From contig JAEXNZ010000250.1 of the NCBI GenBank assembly GCA_023439425.1, positions 1 to 6,741 of the forward strand: a stretch of DNA of 6,741 nt, in the 5' to 3' direction. The notes under the pieces were generated by a model. The model did not search any database. It was not told the DNA's origin and saw nothing but the letters and a program-made list of their open reading frames with translations. Source of the DNA: Pseudomonadota bacterium. GTDB lineage: Bacteria > Pseudomonadota > Gammaproteobacteria > Xanthomonadales > Xanthomonadaceae. This document shows, one piece after another, positions 1 to 6,619 of the stretch (positions are counted from its first letter, which is position 1; each line of letters starts with the position of its first letter). A program made the position numbers and the translations under genes.

Positions 1-23
1 CAGCCGCGCAAGCCCGGCTCTAC
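1..23 (-). repeat. SMAG-like GTAG palindromic repeat (reverse orientation)
   Basis: Read on the minus strand this begins GTAGAGCC and folds into a hairpin. On the plus strand, bases 2-9 pair with 12-19 across a two-base loop, with a single C-C mismatch (7 with 14). The GTAG head followed by a short GC-rich stem is the hallmark of SMAG elements, the REP-like repeats scattered between genes in Stenotrophomonas maltophilia. They are thought to be mobilised by REP-associated (RAYT) transposases and to affect mRNA ends. The window starts inside or at the end of the element, so a partner copy further left cannot be seen. Confidence 0.7.
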
Positions 24-301
24 ATGGCGTGCATTCAGTAGTAGCACTTTCATTTCGCTTGGCAATGGGCAGTGCGACAAAACGCCGCAGGGACAATTTC
101 TGAATACGCAACCATCCCCAAATATTCCGCACTGCGGCATGAAAATTACCCGCACCGTTTCGCAAAACCCACGTCATTCGTGCTGCATACGCAAATTTTT
201 CACCCAAGCGCGCCGCTTGCCATGGCTCCCCTGTCGCAGATCACGCAGAATTGACACAACCGCGCAGATCCGCGGCGTTTTCGCCCCCTCCGGACCCCCG
301 C
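24..301. other. Intergenic leader upstream of the MpaB-type gene
   Basis: This stretch is clearly richer in A and T than the genes and shows no convincing coding frame; the short frames crossing it have no recognisable protein character. It probably carries the promoter of the downstream oxygenase gene, but no -35/-10 pair with good spacing was found. It holds small inverted repeats: CCGCA-C-TGCGG at 127-137, and GCCGCAG (84-90) matched by CTGCGGC (132-138). A TTGACA at 251-256 looks like a -35 box but has no -10 partner at the right distance. Confidence 0.5.
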
Positions 302-1207
302 ATGCCGTCACTGCTGCACCGACTTGCCACCCCCGCCACCGCGTCGATCCGGCGTTGGGTGATCGGGGCGTTCCCACGCGGCGAAAGCGGCATCGACTAC
401 GACCACCCGGTGGGCGACCCGGGCTGGTTCGGCCCGGACAGCGCCACCTGGCAGGTGCACGCCGAACTTCCCGGCATGCTGGCCGGCGGGCTGTGCGCGC
501 TGATGCTGCAGACCCTGCATCCGCTGGCCTTGGCCGGGGTGTACGACCATTCCAACTTCCGCGGCGACCTGGTCGGGCGGCTGCGCCGCACCACCGCGTT
601 CGTGGCGGGTACCAGTTACGCGCCCAGCGGCGAGGTGGAGGCGCTGGTGGCCAAGGTGAAGCGCATCCATGTGCAGGTGCGTGGTCACACGCCGGACGGG
701 CAGGCCTACGCGGCGGATGATCCGGCCTTGCTCACCTGGGTGCATGTGACCGAGGCGTATGGCTTCCTGCAGGGCTACCGGCGCTATTGCCGCGATGCGT
801 CGCCGGCATTTGCGGACCAGTACTACAACGAATACCGGCGCGTGGCGGAAGCGCTCGGTGCAACGGAGGTGCCGGCCAGTGAGGCCGCGGTCACCGCGTA
901 TTTCGCCGCGCAGCAGCCGCAGCTGCGGTTTGATGCGCGTTCTCGTGAGGTGTTGGGTGTGTTGTCGGGTATCCGCCTGCCGGTGCCAATGGCAGGCGTC
1001 TCGCGTGACCTGTTTCTGGGCGCGGGCGCGGCGCTGCTGCCGGACTGGGCTGACGCGATGCTGGAGCGGACGCCGTTGCAGCGCATGCAGGCCGCCGCGT
1101 CGGCGAAAATGCTGGCCGGCATGGCCCCATTGTTCCGTCGCGCCTTGACCGACGGCACCGCCCCACGCGCATATGCGCGCATGGGGTTGAAGACCAACAC
1201 CCCGTAG
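302..1207 (+). CDS. Oxygenase MpaB / Lcp-type family protein (DUF2236)
   Basis: Predicted 301-residue protein of the MpaB/latex-clearing-protein catalytic family (DUF2236), helical proteins that in Lcp bind haem b and cleave polyisoprene with oxygen; most bacterial members have no known substrate. Family-type features include an LQTLHP segment (69-74), an R-x-x-R-T motif (R93, R96, T97) like the R-x-x-K-T of Lcp, and H123 in RIHVQVRG, a candidate haem ligand by analogy with the Lcp histidine. A Y-A-x-D-D-P-x-L-L-x-W-V-H block follows at 136-148. There is no signal peptide or membrane segment, so it is probably cytoplasmic. The start is uncertain: the ATG at 302 gives the expected N-terminus, while an in-frame TTG at 251 would add 17 proline- and arginine-rich residues. 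Neither has a Shine-Dalgarno match, and the bases before 302 are pyrimidine-rich. The gene converges on the M13 peptidase gene. The family call is firm; the substrate is unknown. Confidence 0.88.
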   Translation: MPSLLHRLATPATASIRRWVIGAFPRGESGIDYDHPVGDPGWFGPDSATWQVHAELPGMLAGGLCALMLQTLHPLALAGVYDHSNFRGDLVGRLRRTTAFVAGTSYAPSGEVEALVAKVKRIHVQVRGHTPDGQAYAADDPALLTWVHVTEAYGFLQGYRRYCRDASPAFADQYYNEYRRVAEALGATEVPASEAAVTAYFAAQQPQLRFDARSREVLGVLSGIRLPVPMAGVSRDLFLGAGAALLPDWADAMLERTPLQRMQAAASAKMLAGMAPLFRRALTDGTAPRAYARMGLKTNTP

Positions 1208-1228
1208 AGCCACGCCCTGCGTGGCCGC
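1204..1228 (+). repeat. SMAG-like GTAG hairpin between convergent genes
   Basis: GTAG (1204-1207) is followed by a perfect 7-bp stem, GCCACGC (1209-1215) with GCGTGGC (1219-1225), and a three-base loop CCT. This is the layout of a SMAG element. The TAG of the GTAG head is the stop codon of the oxygenase gene. The hairpin fills most of the 43-base gap between that stop and the end of the oppositely directed peptidase gene. It can form in both transcripts and may protect or define their 3' ends. It has no T-run, so it is not a classical intrinsic terminator. Confidence 0.8.
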
Positions 1229-1250
1229 ACGGGATGCTGGTCATCTCACA

Positions 1251-3371
1251 TCACCACACCTTGACCCGCTTCTCCGGGGCCAGGTACAGCTTCTGCCCTT
1301 CCTTCACCTCGAACGCCGGATACCACGCGTCCAGGTTGCGCACGGTCAGCGCACGGAACTGACCCGGTGCATGCACGTTGGTCAGCAGTGAATTCCGCAG
1401 CGCCTGCTCGCGCGCCTTGCTGCGCCACGCCTGTGCGAAGCCCAGGAAGAAACGCTGGTCGGGCGTGAAGCCTTCAATCGTCTGCCCCGGCTTGCCCTGC
1501 AGCGACAGCTGATACGCGTCATAGGCAGTGGCCAGCCCAGCCACGTCGGCGATGTTCTCGCCCAGGGTCAGGCGACCGTTGACGTGCACGCCCGGGAACG
1601 GCTCGTAGCTGCTGAACTGCGCGGACAGCGCATCACCGGCAGCGGTGAACTGCTTCAGGTCATTGGCCGTCCACCAGTTGTTCAACTTGCCGGTTTCATC
1701 GAACAGCGCGCCGGCGTTGTCGAAGCCGTGGCTGATCTCGTGGCCGATCACCGCGCCAATTGCACCGTAGTTCACCGCGTCATCCGCAGCGCCATCGAAG
1801 AACGGCGGCTGCAGAATGGCAGCCGGGAACACCAGGCGGTTTTCCAGCGGCACGTTCATCGCGTTGATGGTCTGCGGCAGCATCGCCCATTCGCTGTGAT
1901 CGACCGGCTGGCCGAGCTTGGCGATGTTGCGCTTGTACTCGAACAGGCTGGCGCGTTCGGCATTGCCCAGCGCGTCGTCGCGCTTCACTTCCAGCCCGGT
2001 GTAGTCGCGCCACTTGTCCGGGTAGCCCATGCCCACGGTGAGGCCGGCGACCTTGGCCTTGGCATGCGCCTTGGTCTGCGGCGACATCCATTCCAGCGCG
2101 TCGATGCGCTTGGCGAAGGCGGCGATGATGTTCTTCGCCATTTCATCGGCACGCGCCTTGGTGGCCGGGTCGAAGTGCTTCTCAACGTAAATCTTGCCGA
2201 TCGCTTCGCCGACCGCCGCGTTGCTGTCATCCACCGCACGCTTCCAGCGCTCGCTCTGCTGCGGGGTGCCGTTGAGAGTGGTGCCATGGAAGGCGAAGCG
2301 GGCGTCGGCCAAGGCCTTGGGCAGGTACGGCGCGGCGCGGTCCAGCGCGTGGAAAGTCAGGTAGTCCTTCCACACGTCCAGCGGCTCGGTGGCGACCAGG
2401 CGCGAGATGCCGGCCACGGCCTTCGGCTGCCACACGATGAAGTCCTGCTGCTGGTCCAGGCCGGCGGCCTTGAGGAAGGCGGCCCAGTCCATGCCAGGAG
2501 CCTTGCCGCTCAGGTCGGCCTGGGTCCAGGCGTTGGCCCCCTTGGCGACGTCGTTGGTTTCTTCCTGGGTGGCGTGCGCCTGCGCAATGCGGGTTTCCAG
2601 TGCAAGGATGCGCTGCGCCTTGCCGGCCGGGTCGGCCACGCCGGCCAGTTGCAGCACCTGCGCGATGTAAGCCTGGTACTGCTTGCGCAGTTCGGCCATG
2701 CGTCCGCCCTGCAGGTAGAAGTCGCGGTCGGGCAGGCCCAACCCGCCCTGCACCAGGTACGGTGCGTTGCGATCCGGCTGCAGCAGGTCCACCGACACCC
2801 AGGTGCCGAACAGACGGTCGGTGTAGAAGTTGGTGGCGTTGAGCAGGTCCACGTCGGCGCGCAGCGTGCCGCCCAGGGTCGACGCCAGTGCGGCCTTGTC
2901 GGCGATGCCGGCAATCGCATCGAGCTCCGGTTTCACCGGGGCCATGCCACGCGATTCGATCCCGGCTTCGTCCATGAAGGCGGCGTAGTAGTCGCCGATC
3001 AGCTTGGTTTCGCCGCTGGCCTTGGCGTCACCGGCAGCGCCTTCAAGAATGGCGCGGGTGTCGGCCAGAGTTTTCTCGGAAATGACATTGAAGCTGCCGA
3101 AGCTGGAGCGGTCGGCCGGAATCTCGGTGTTCTTCACCCAGGTGCCGTTGGCGAAGCCGAAGAAGTCATCGCCAGCGGCGATGCTGCGGTCCATGCCGGC
3201 GGCATCGAAGCCGAAGCTGCCCAGCTGGGCCTTGGGCGCGGTCGGGGTGGCTGGCGCGCTGTCGGCCGGTGCCGCAGCGGAGGGAGCGGCCTCGCGGTCG
3301 CAGGCGGCCAAGCCCAGCGACAGGCTGGCGGCAATGGCAAGCATCAGGGTGGGGCGGCGCAGCTTGGACAT
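1251..3371 (-). CDS. M13 family zinc metallopeptidase, exported lipoprotein (neprilysin/PepO-type)
   Basis: Predicted 706-residue zinc endopeptidase of family M13, which cleaves short peptides in a closed chamber. The N-terminus is a lipoprotein signal: basic residues, a hydrophobic stretch, then lipobox LAAC with Cys24. An Ala/Pro/Ser-rich linker follows to about residue 50. The M13 N-terminal domain begins near 66 (DDFFGFANGTW, 68-78). The catalytic domain has HEISH (His544, Glu545, His548) and the third ligand Glu605 in ENIAD, with Asp609. His667 and Arg673 in HAPGQFR match the substrate- and transition-state-binding His/Arg of neprilysin in identity and spacing. The protein ends in the family-typical VW. 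Length is normal for the family. The ATG at 3371 is chosen because it starts the signal peptide exactly; the open frame runs on to 3545 but those residues look non-coding. A GAGAAG lies only 4 bases before the ATG. The substrate-binding NAYY motif reads NAMN (503-506), and Asp follows the lipidated Cys. Family and zinc site are certain; the physiological substrate is not. Confidence 0.95.
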   Translation of the reverse strand: MSKLRRPTLMLAIAASLSLGLAACDREAAPSAAAPADSAPATPTAPKAQLGSFGFDAAGMDRSIAAGDDFFGFANGTWVKNTEIPADRSSFGSFNVISEKTLADTRAILEGAAGDAKASGETKLIGDYYAAFMDEAGIESRGMAPVKPELDAIAGIADKAALASTLGGTLRADVDLLNATNFYTDRLFGTWVSVDLLQPDRNAPYLVQGGLGLPDRDFYLQGGRMAELRKQYQAYIAQVLQLAGVADPAGKAQRILALETRIAQAHATQEETNDVAKGANAWTQADLSGKAPGMDWAAFLKAAGLDQQQDFIVWQPKAVAGISRLVATEPLDVWKDYLTFHALDRAAPYLPKALADARFAFHGTTLNGTPQQSERWKRAVDDSNAAVGEAIGKIYVEKHFDPATKARADEMAKNIIAAFAKRIDALEWMSPQTKAHAKAKVAGLTVGMGYPDKWRDYTGLEVKRDDALGNAERASLFEYKRNIAKLGQPVDHSEWAMLPQTINAMNVPLENRLVFPAAILQPPFFDGAADDAVNYGAIGAVIGHEISHGFDNAGALFDETGKLNNWWTANDLKQFTAAGDALSAQFSSYEPFPGVHVNGRLTLGENIADVAGLATAYDAYQLSLQGKPGQTIEGFTPDQRFFLGFAQAWRSKAREQALRNSLLTNVHAPGQFRALTVRNLDAWYPAFEVKEGQKLYLAPEKRVKVW

Positions 3372-3414
3372 GCAACTTCTCAGGCAACGGGAAACCACCA
3401 AGTCTAAACCTGTG

Positions 3415-3428
3415 GTTGCGCCCGCAAC
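3415..3428. repeat. Short perfect dyad GTTGCG-CC-CGCAAC in the peptidase promoter region
   Basis: GTTGCG (3415-3420) and CGCAAC (3423-3428) form a perfect inverted repeat around two bases, 44 bases upstream of the peptidase start codon. On the minus strand it overlaps a weak promoter-like pair: TTGCGG (3427-3422) and TAGACT (3406-3401) with a short 15-base spacer. It could be an operator for a dimeric regulator. Such short GC-rich dyads also arise by chance, so function is inferred only from location. Confidence 0.3.
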
Positions 3429-3475
3429 TGCCCTTGTCTGGCGGGAGCTGCAGCCGTTTGTGTTGACGCCAGTTA

Positions 3476-3491
3476 TGTGAATACGGTCACA
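3476..3491. promoter_or_regulatory. CRP/Clp-type operator TGTGA-N6-TCACA
   Basis: TGTGA (3476-3480), six bases ATACGG, then TCACA (3487-3491): both half-sites match the CRP consensus perfectly and the spacing is exact. In Xanthomonas and relatives the CRP homologue Clp recognises this sequence and is released from it by c-di-GMP. The centre lies about 112 bases upstream of the peptidase start (minus strand) and about 181 bases upstream of the GGDEF-EAL start (plus strand), so it could serve either gene or both. No well-formed promoter at a standard CRP distance was identified, so the direction and sign of regulation are unknown. Confidence 0.7.
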
Positions 3492-3549
3492 GACCTTCCC
3501 GCGCGCCCCGGGCTGGTGCATGCTGGGCCGGTACAGGCGTGCCAAGGGT

Positions 3550-3570
3550 TGGCCGACGGGGAATCGGCCA
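3550..3570. repeat. Hairpin-forming inverted repeat upstream of the GGDEF-EAL gene
   Basis: TGGCCGA (3550-3556) pairs perfectly with TCGGCCA (3564-3570) around a 7-base loop. No T-run follows on either strand, so it does not look like an intrinsic terminator. It does not resemble the conserved core of a c-di-GMP riboswitch as far as can be judged by eye. It could be an operator or a 5' untranslated structure if transcription begins further upstream. Confidence 0.35.
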
Positions 3571-3578
3571 GACCCGCA

Positions 3579-3605
3579 TCAAGAAATTGAGACATTGGCC
3601 GCTCT
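3579..3605 (+). promoter_or_regulatory. Possible FliA (sigma-28)-like promoter
   Basis: TCAAGAAA (3579-3586), an 11-base spacer, then GCCGCTCT (3598-3605) resembles the flagellar sigma-28 consensus TAAAGTTT-N11-GCCGATAA, with the TCAAG form of -35 seen in Pseudomonas. The spacing is exact and GCCG is kept, but the last bases of the -10 differ (CTCT against ATAA). Transcription would begin near 3612, just ahead of the upstream ORF and the GGDEF-EAL gene. c-di-GMP phosphodiesterases under FliA control are known in other bacteria, which makes the match worth noting, but it is weak. Confidence 0.22.
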
Positions 3606-3632
3606 CGTCTGCAGGACTCAGGAAGTGTTTTC

Positions 3633-3677
3633 ATGTCGTCAGCTGCGTGGGGGAGTGTCAGGCAATGCCCGCGATGA
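3633..3677 (+). CDS. Possible 14-codon upstream ORF (leader peptide) overlapping the GGDEF-EAL start
   Basis: An ATG at 3633 has a good Shine-Dalgarno, AGGAAG at 3620-3625, seven bases upstream. It opens a 14-residue frame, MSSAAWGSVRQCPR, ending in TGA at 3675-3677. That TGA overlaps the ATG at 3674-3676, an in-frame internal Met codon (residue 4) of the downstream protein, in the ATGA arrangement typical of translational coupling. The frame differs from that of the phosphodiesterase. It may be a leader peptide that sets translation of the downstream gene, or chance. The peptide has no run of one amino acid that would suggest attenuation. It is too short for composition to tell. Confidence 0.3.
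   Translation: MSSAAWGSVRQCPR
3649..3655 (+). promoter_or_regulatory. Ribosome binding site of the GGDEF-EAL gene
   Basis: GGGGGAG ends nine bases before the ATG at 3665 and is the best Shine-Dalgarno match for that start. It supports starting the protein there, so that the first membrane helix comes directly after a short basic N-terminus, rather than at the far upstream start at 3539. The site lies inside the short upstream ORF at 3633-3677, so ribosomes translating that ORF would pass over it. Confidence 0.5.
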
Positions 3678-6619
3678 ATCGCGCCTTGGCGCGTCCCTTG
3701 CGGACCTTGGTATGGCTGGGCGTCGGCCTGGGCGTGCTGCTGGCTGTGGGCCTGTCGATCATGCTGGCCAACGACTACCAGCGCCGCCACGAAGCCGCGC
3801 AGCGGCAGAGCACGGCCATTTCTGCCGGCACCCAGCGCCTGCTGCGGCTGGAACTGCGCAACCTCGAGCGCGCCATGCGCGGCATTGCCGCCGATGGCGC
3901 ACAGCTGTTCGAACGGGTACCCGCACAGGCCCCGGACCTGCTGGATGAGTCCGTCCGCGGCGTGCTGCAGCGCCACCAGGAGCTCGAAAGCATCGTGGTG
4001 GTGGACGAGTTTGGTCGCGCGCTGACCAGTGGCAGCGGTGACCTGTATCTGCCGCTGTGGGCGGTGGACAGCAACCGCGGCCAGCACAGCCAGCTGTATC
4101 TGGGGCCGCCGCAGCAGATGCCCGACCAGCGCTGGGTGCTGCCGCTGGCGCTGCGCATGGGTGGGAACCGCTGGCTGCTGAGCCGTCTGCACACCGCGGA
4201 ACTGCAGGCCATCATCAACGGACTGGACGTGGGCCGTGACGGTGTGATTTCGATCACCGACGGCGGCGGCTACATGCTGGCACGCAGTCCGGACCGCGCT
4301 GAGGCGGTGGGCAAGCGCTTCGGGCTGAAGCACCGCGACCGGCTGGGTCGCGACGCGGTGGTGCCACTGGGCATTGAATACAGCCCGGTGGATCACGTGG
4401 AGCGCATTGCCACGCTGACCACGCTGGGCGACTACCCGCTGGGCGTGTACGCCGGCCTGGGCCGCCGTGACGTGCTGGCCGCGTGGTGGCCGTATGTGTA
4501 TGCATCGCTGGGACTGGTGCTGTTGTACGTGGGTGCGTTCGCGCTGGTGTACGTGAGCCTGGGCCGCGCCACCCGCCGCCAGCATGCGATGAGCGAGGAA
4601 CTGCGCACTGGCCATGCCGAGCTGCACATGGCGCACCAGATCGCGCAGATCTGCACCTGGACCGTGGACGAGGACGCCTCGCTGCTGCACTGGTCACCGA
4701 TGGCGCGGCAGATCTTCAACATTCCCATCGACAGCCTGCCGGTGGCGGACTTCTTCAACCGCGTGCACCGCGAGGATGCACAGCGGCTGCAGGACGCGTT
4801 CCACGTCGCCTTCGCCAACAACGGCGTGCTGGATGAGATGTTCCGGCTGGTGTTGCCCGGTGGCAAGGTCCGCTGGCTGTCCGCGCGAGGACAGCAGGTT
4901 GGCGTGGCCGAGGGCGAACGGCGCATGATCGGTGCGCTCTACGATGTCAGCGACCGCATTGAGATCCTGGCCCGCGCGCAGCAGGCCGAGCGCCAGTTCC
5001 GCCTGCTGTTCGACCGCAACCCGGCCCCGTTCTGGGTGTTCGACCCGGACACGCTGCGCTTCCTGGAAGTCAACGAAGCGGCAGTGCAGCAATACGGCTA
5101 CAGCCGCGAAGAATTCCTCTCGATGAGCATCCTCGACATCCGCCCGCGCGAAGGCTGGGACGAAATCCGCCAGGCCATTGCCAACGCCGGCCCGGGCGAG
5201 ACCCACGATGCACAGGTGCGCCTGCACCGGCGCAAGGACGGCACCGTGTTCGAGGTACGCGCGCATCTGGCGCGGCTGGACTTCGATGGGCGGCATGCGT
5301 GCCTGGTGCTGGCCGAGGACGTCAGCGAGCGCCTGGCGTATGAGCGCGACCTGGCGTACCACGCCACCCACAACGTGGCCACCGGCCTGCTCAACACGCG
5401 TGCTTTGGCGGCGCAGTTGGATGAAGAAGGTGGCAGCTACACGATTGCCTATGTGCAGTTCCGTGGCCTGCAGCTGGTCGCGGACACCCTCGGTCGCGAA
5501 GTGGGCGACGTGGTGCTGCAGGCGATGGCCAAGCGGCTGGGCGGGCTGGGCACGCGCTACGGTCTGCTGGCGTTCCAGCCGGCGGAAGATTTCATCTTCG
5601 CCATCCGCGACGACCACGAGCGGCAGAGCGCGCTGGACACGCTGGTGCAGACCGTGTCCGAGCCGGTGCGCGGACAGGACTGGCTGCACCAGTTCGAGCC
5701 GCGCATTGGCGTGGCGGTGAAGTTCGAAGGCGATGTGATCAGCGCCGAGCAGGTGATCGGCATGGCCGCGCAGGCCGCGCACGCCGCGCGTGACGAAGGC
5801 AGCGTGATTGCGTGGTACGACAGCACGGTGAGCTCGCGGCTGGCTGAGCGGTTGCGGTTGGCCGGGCGCATCCACACCGCCATCGACAGCGAGTTCCAGC
5901 TGTATTTCCAGCCGATCTGCCATGCCGCCGATGGCACGCCGGCGTCGCTGGAAGCGTTGCTGCGTTGGCCGCAGGCGGATGGCAGCTTCATTCCGCCGGG
6001 TGAGTTCATCCAGCTGTGCGAGGACACCGGTCTGATCCTGGCGCTGGGCCGCTGGGTGATCCGCGAGGCGGCGCGTGCGCAGCGCCAGCTGGTGGATGCC
6101 GGCTGGGACCTGCCGATTGCGGTGAACGTGTCGGCGGTGCAGTTCTTCAACAGCGACCTGGTGGCCGAGTTCACCCGCGCCTGCCAGGAGTTCAACCTGG
6201 CCCGCGGCGCGCTGCACGTGGAGCTGACTGAAAGCAGCCTGATGCGCAAACCGGCGCAGGCCAAGCAGACCATGCAGCGCCTGCACGAGCAGGGTATCTG
6301 CATTTCGCTGGACGACTTCGGCACCGGCTATTCGAACATGTCCTACCTGCAGCACCTGCCGCTGGACATCCTGAAGATTGATCGCAGCTTTGTCGCGGAT
6401 GTGGAGATCAACCCACGCAATGCCTCGATCTGTCGCGCGCTGCTGTCGCTGGGCCACAGCATGGGCCTGACCATCATCGCCGAGGGTGTGGAAACGCCCG
6501 GCCAGCAGCAGTGGCTGGCCGCACACGGCTGCGACCAGGTGCAGGGCTTCCTGTTGGGCCGTCCGGCCCCGCTGGCGGATGTTATCGGACGGCTGGAGAC
6601 GGAAGCGGAAGCGACCTGA
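3665..6619 (+). CDS. Membrane-bound sensor c-di-GMP phosphodiesterase, PAS-PAS-GGDEF(degenerate)-EAL
   Basis: Predicted 984-residue inner-membrane protein that should hydrolyse c-di-GMP to pGpG. Order: TM helix ~14-34; periplasmic sensor ~35-274, probably Cache/PDC-like; TM helix ~275-297; linker helix; PAS ~325-433; PAS ~441-555; GGDEF ~560-720; EAL ~725-975. All EAL catalytic residues are present: Glu763 (EAL), Asn821, Glu853, Asp883/Asp884 (DDFGTG), Lys904, Glu940 and Gln960, plus Glu856 and Glu943. Their spacings (58, 32, 30, 20, 36, 20) equal those of the active phosphodiesterase RocR. The GGDEF signature is PAEDF (639-643), the usual H-D-x-L-T-G-L-x-N-R block reads HNVATGLLNT (569-578), and no RxxD inhibitory site is seen, so cyclase activity is unlikely. 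The GGDEF fold may bind GTP or relay signals. ATG 3665 is chosen from its ribosome binding site and the TM position; ATG 3674 is an alternative. It is divergent from the M13 peptidase with a shared Clp-type operator between them. The ligand of the periplasmic domain is unknown. Confidence 0.93.
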   Translation: MPAMNRALARPLRTLVWLGVGLGVLLAVGLSIMLANDYQRRHEAAQRQSTAISAGTQRLLRLELRNLERAMRGIAADGAQLFERVPAQAPDLLDESVRGVLQRHQELESIVVVDEFGRALTSGSGDLYLPLWAVDSNRGQHSQLYLGPPQQMPDQRWVLPLALRMGGNRWLLSRLHTAELQAIINGLDVGRDGVISITDGGGYMLARSPDRAEAVGKRFGLKHRDRLGRDAVVPLGIEYSPVDHVERIATLTTLGDYPLGVYAGLGRRDVLAAWWPYVYASLGLVLLYVGAFALVYVSLGRATRRQHAMSEELRTGHAELHMAHQIAQICTWTVDEDASLLHWSPMARQIFNIPIDSLPVADFFNRVHREDAQRLQDAFHVAFANNGVLDEMFRLVLPGGKVRWLSARGQQVGVAEGERRMIGALYDVSDRIEILARAQQAERQFRLLFDRNPAPFWVFDPDTLRFLEVNEAAVQQYGYSREEFLSMSILDIRPREGWDEIRQAIANAGPGETHDAQVRLHRRKDGTVFEVRAHLARLDFDGRHACLVLAEDVSERLAYERDLAYHATHNVATGLLNTRALAAQLDEEGGSYTIAYVQFRGLQLVADTLGREVGDVVLQAMAKRLGGLGTRYGLLAFQPAEDFIFAIRDDHERQSALDTLVQTVSEPVRGQDWLHQFEPRIGVAVKFEGDVISAEQVIGMAAQAAHAARDEGSVIAWYDSTVSSRLAERLRLAGRIHTAIDSEFQLYFQPICHAADGTPASLEALLRWPQADGSFIPPGEFIQLCEDTGLILALGRWVIREAARAQRQLVDAGWDLPIAVNVSAVQFFNSDLVAEFTRACQEFNLARGALHVELTESSLMRKPAQAKQTMQRLHEQGICISLDDFGTGYSNMSYLQHLPLDILKIDRSFVADVEINPRNASICRALLSLGHSMGLTIIAEGVETPGQQQWLAAHGCDQVQGFLLGRPAPLADVIGRLETEAEAT

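Noticed and set aside
251..301. TTG start for the oxygenase gene at 251
   Set aside because: It adds a Pro/Arg-rich stretch unlike the family and has no Shine-Dalgarno. The ATG at 302 is preferred, although its own binding site is also poor, so this stays open.
308..1213. A 301-residue minus-strand frame opposite the oxygenase gene
   Set aside because: The plus-strand frame carries the family motifs; the antisense product is Arg/His/Gln-rich and resembles nothing known.
1584..3407. A 607-residue open frame on the plus strand, opposite the M13 peptidase
   Set aside because: Its protein is rich in Gly, Arg, Val, His and Gln with no recognisable domain. It mirrors a gene whose catalytic motifs are intact, and long antisense frames are common in DNA of this GC content.
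3438..3453. Sigma-54 promoter from TGGC followed by TGCA at 3439-3452
   Set aside because: The GG and GC elements are two bases closer together than the fixed -24/-12 spacing allows.
3372..3545. A longer N-terminus for the M13 peptidase, starting at 3545
   Set aside because: The extra 58 residues would bury the lipoprotein signal peptide inside the protein, and the region contains the Clp-type operator. The ATG at 3371 begins a textbook signal sequence.
3539..3664. A longer N-terminus for the GGDEF-EAL protein, starting at 3539
   Set aside because: The added residues show no domain character and cover regulatory sequence. The ATG at 3665 has a purine-rich binding site and places the first membrane helix normally.
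3372..3664. c-di-GMP riboswitch ahead of the phosphodiesterase
   Set aside because: No segment resembles the conserved GEMM core by eye; only a simple 7-bp hairpin (3550-3570) is visible. A covariance-model search would be decisive.
4694..6526. A 610-residue open frame on the minus strand, opposite the GGDEF-EAL gene
   Set aside because: Same reasoning: low-information composition, no domain, and full overlap with a gene confirmed by its EAL motifs.
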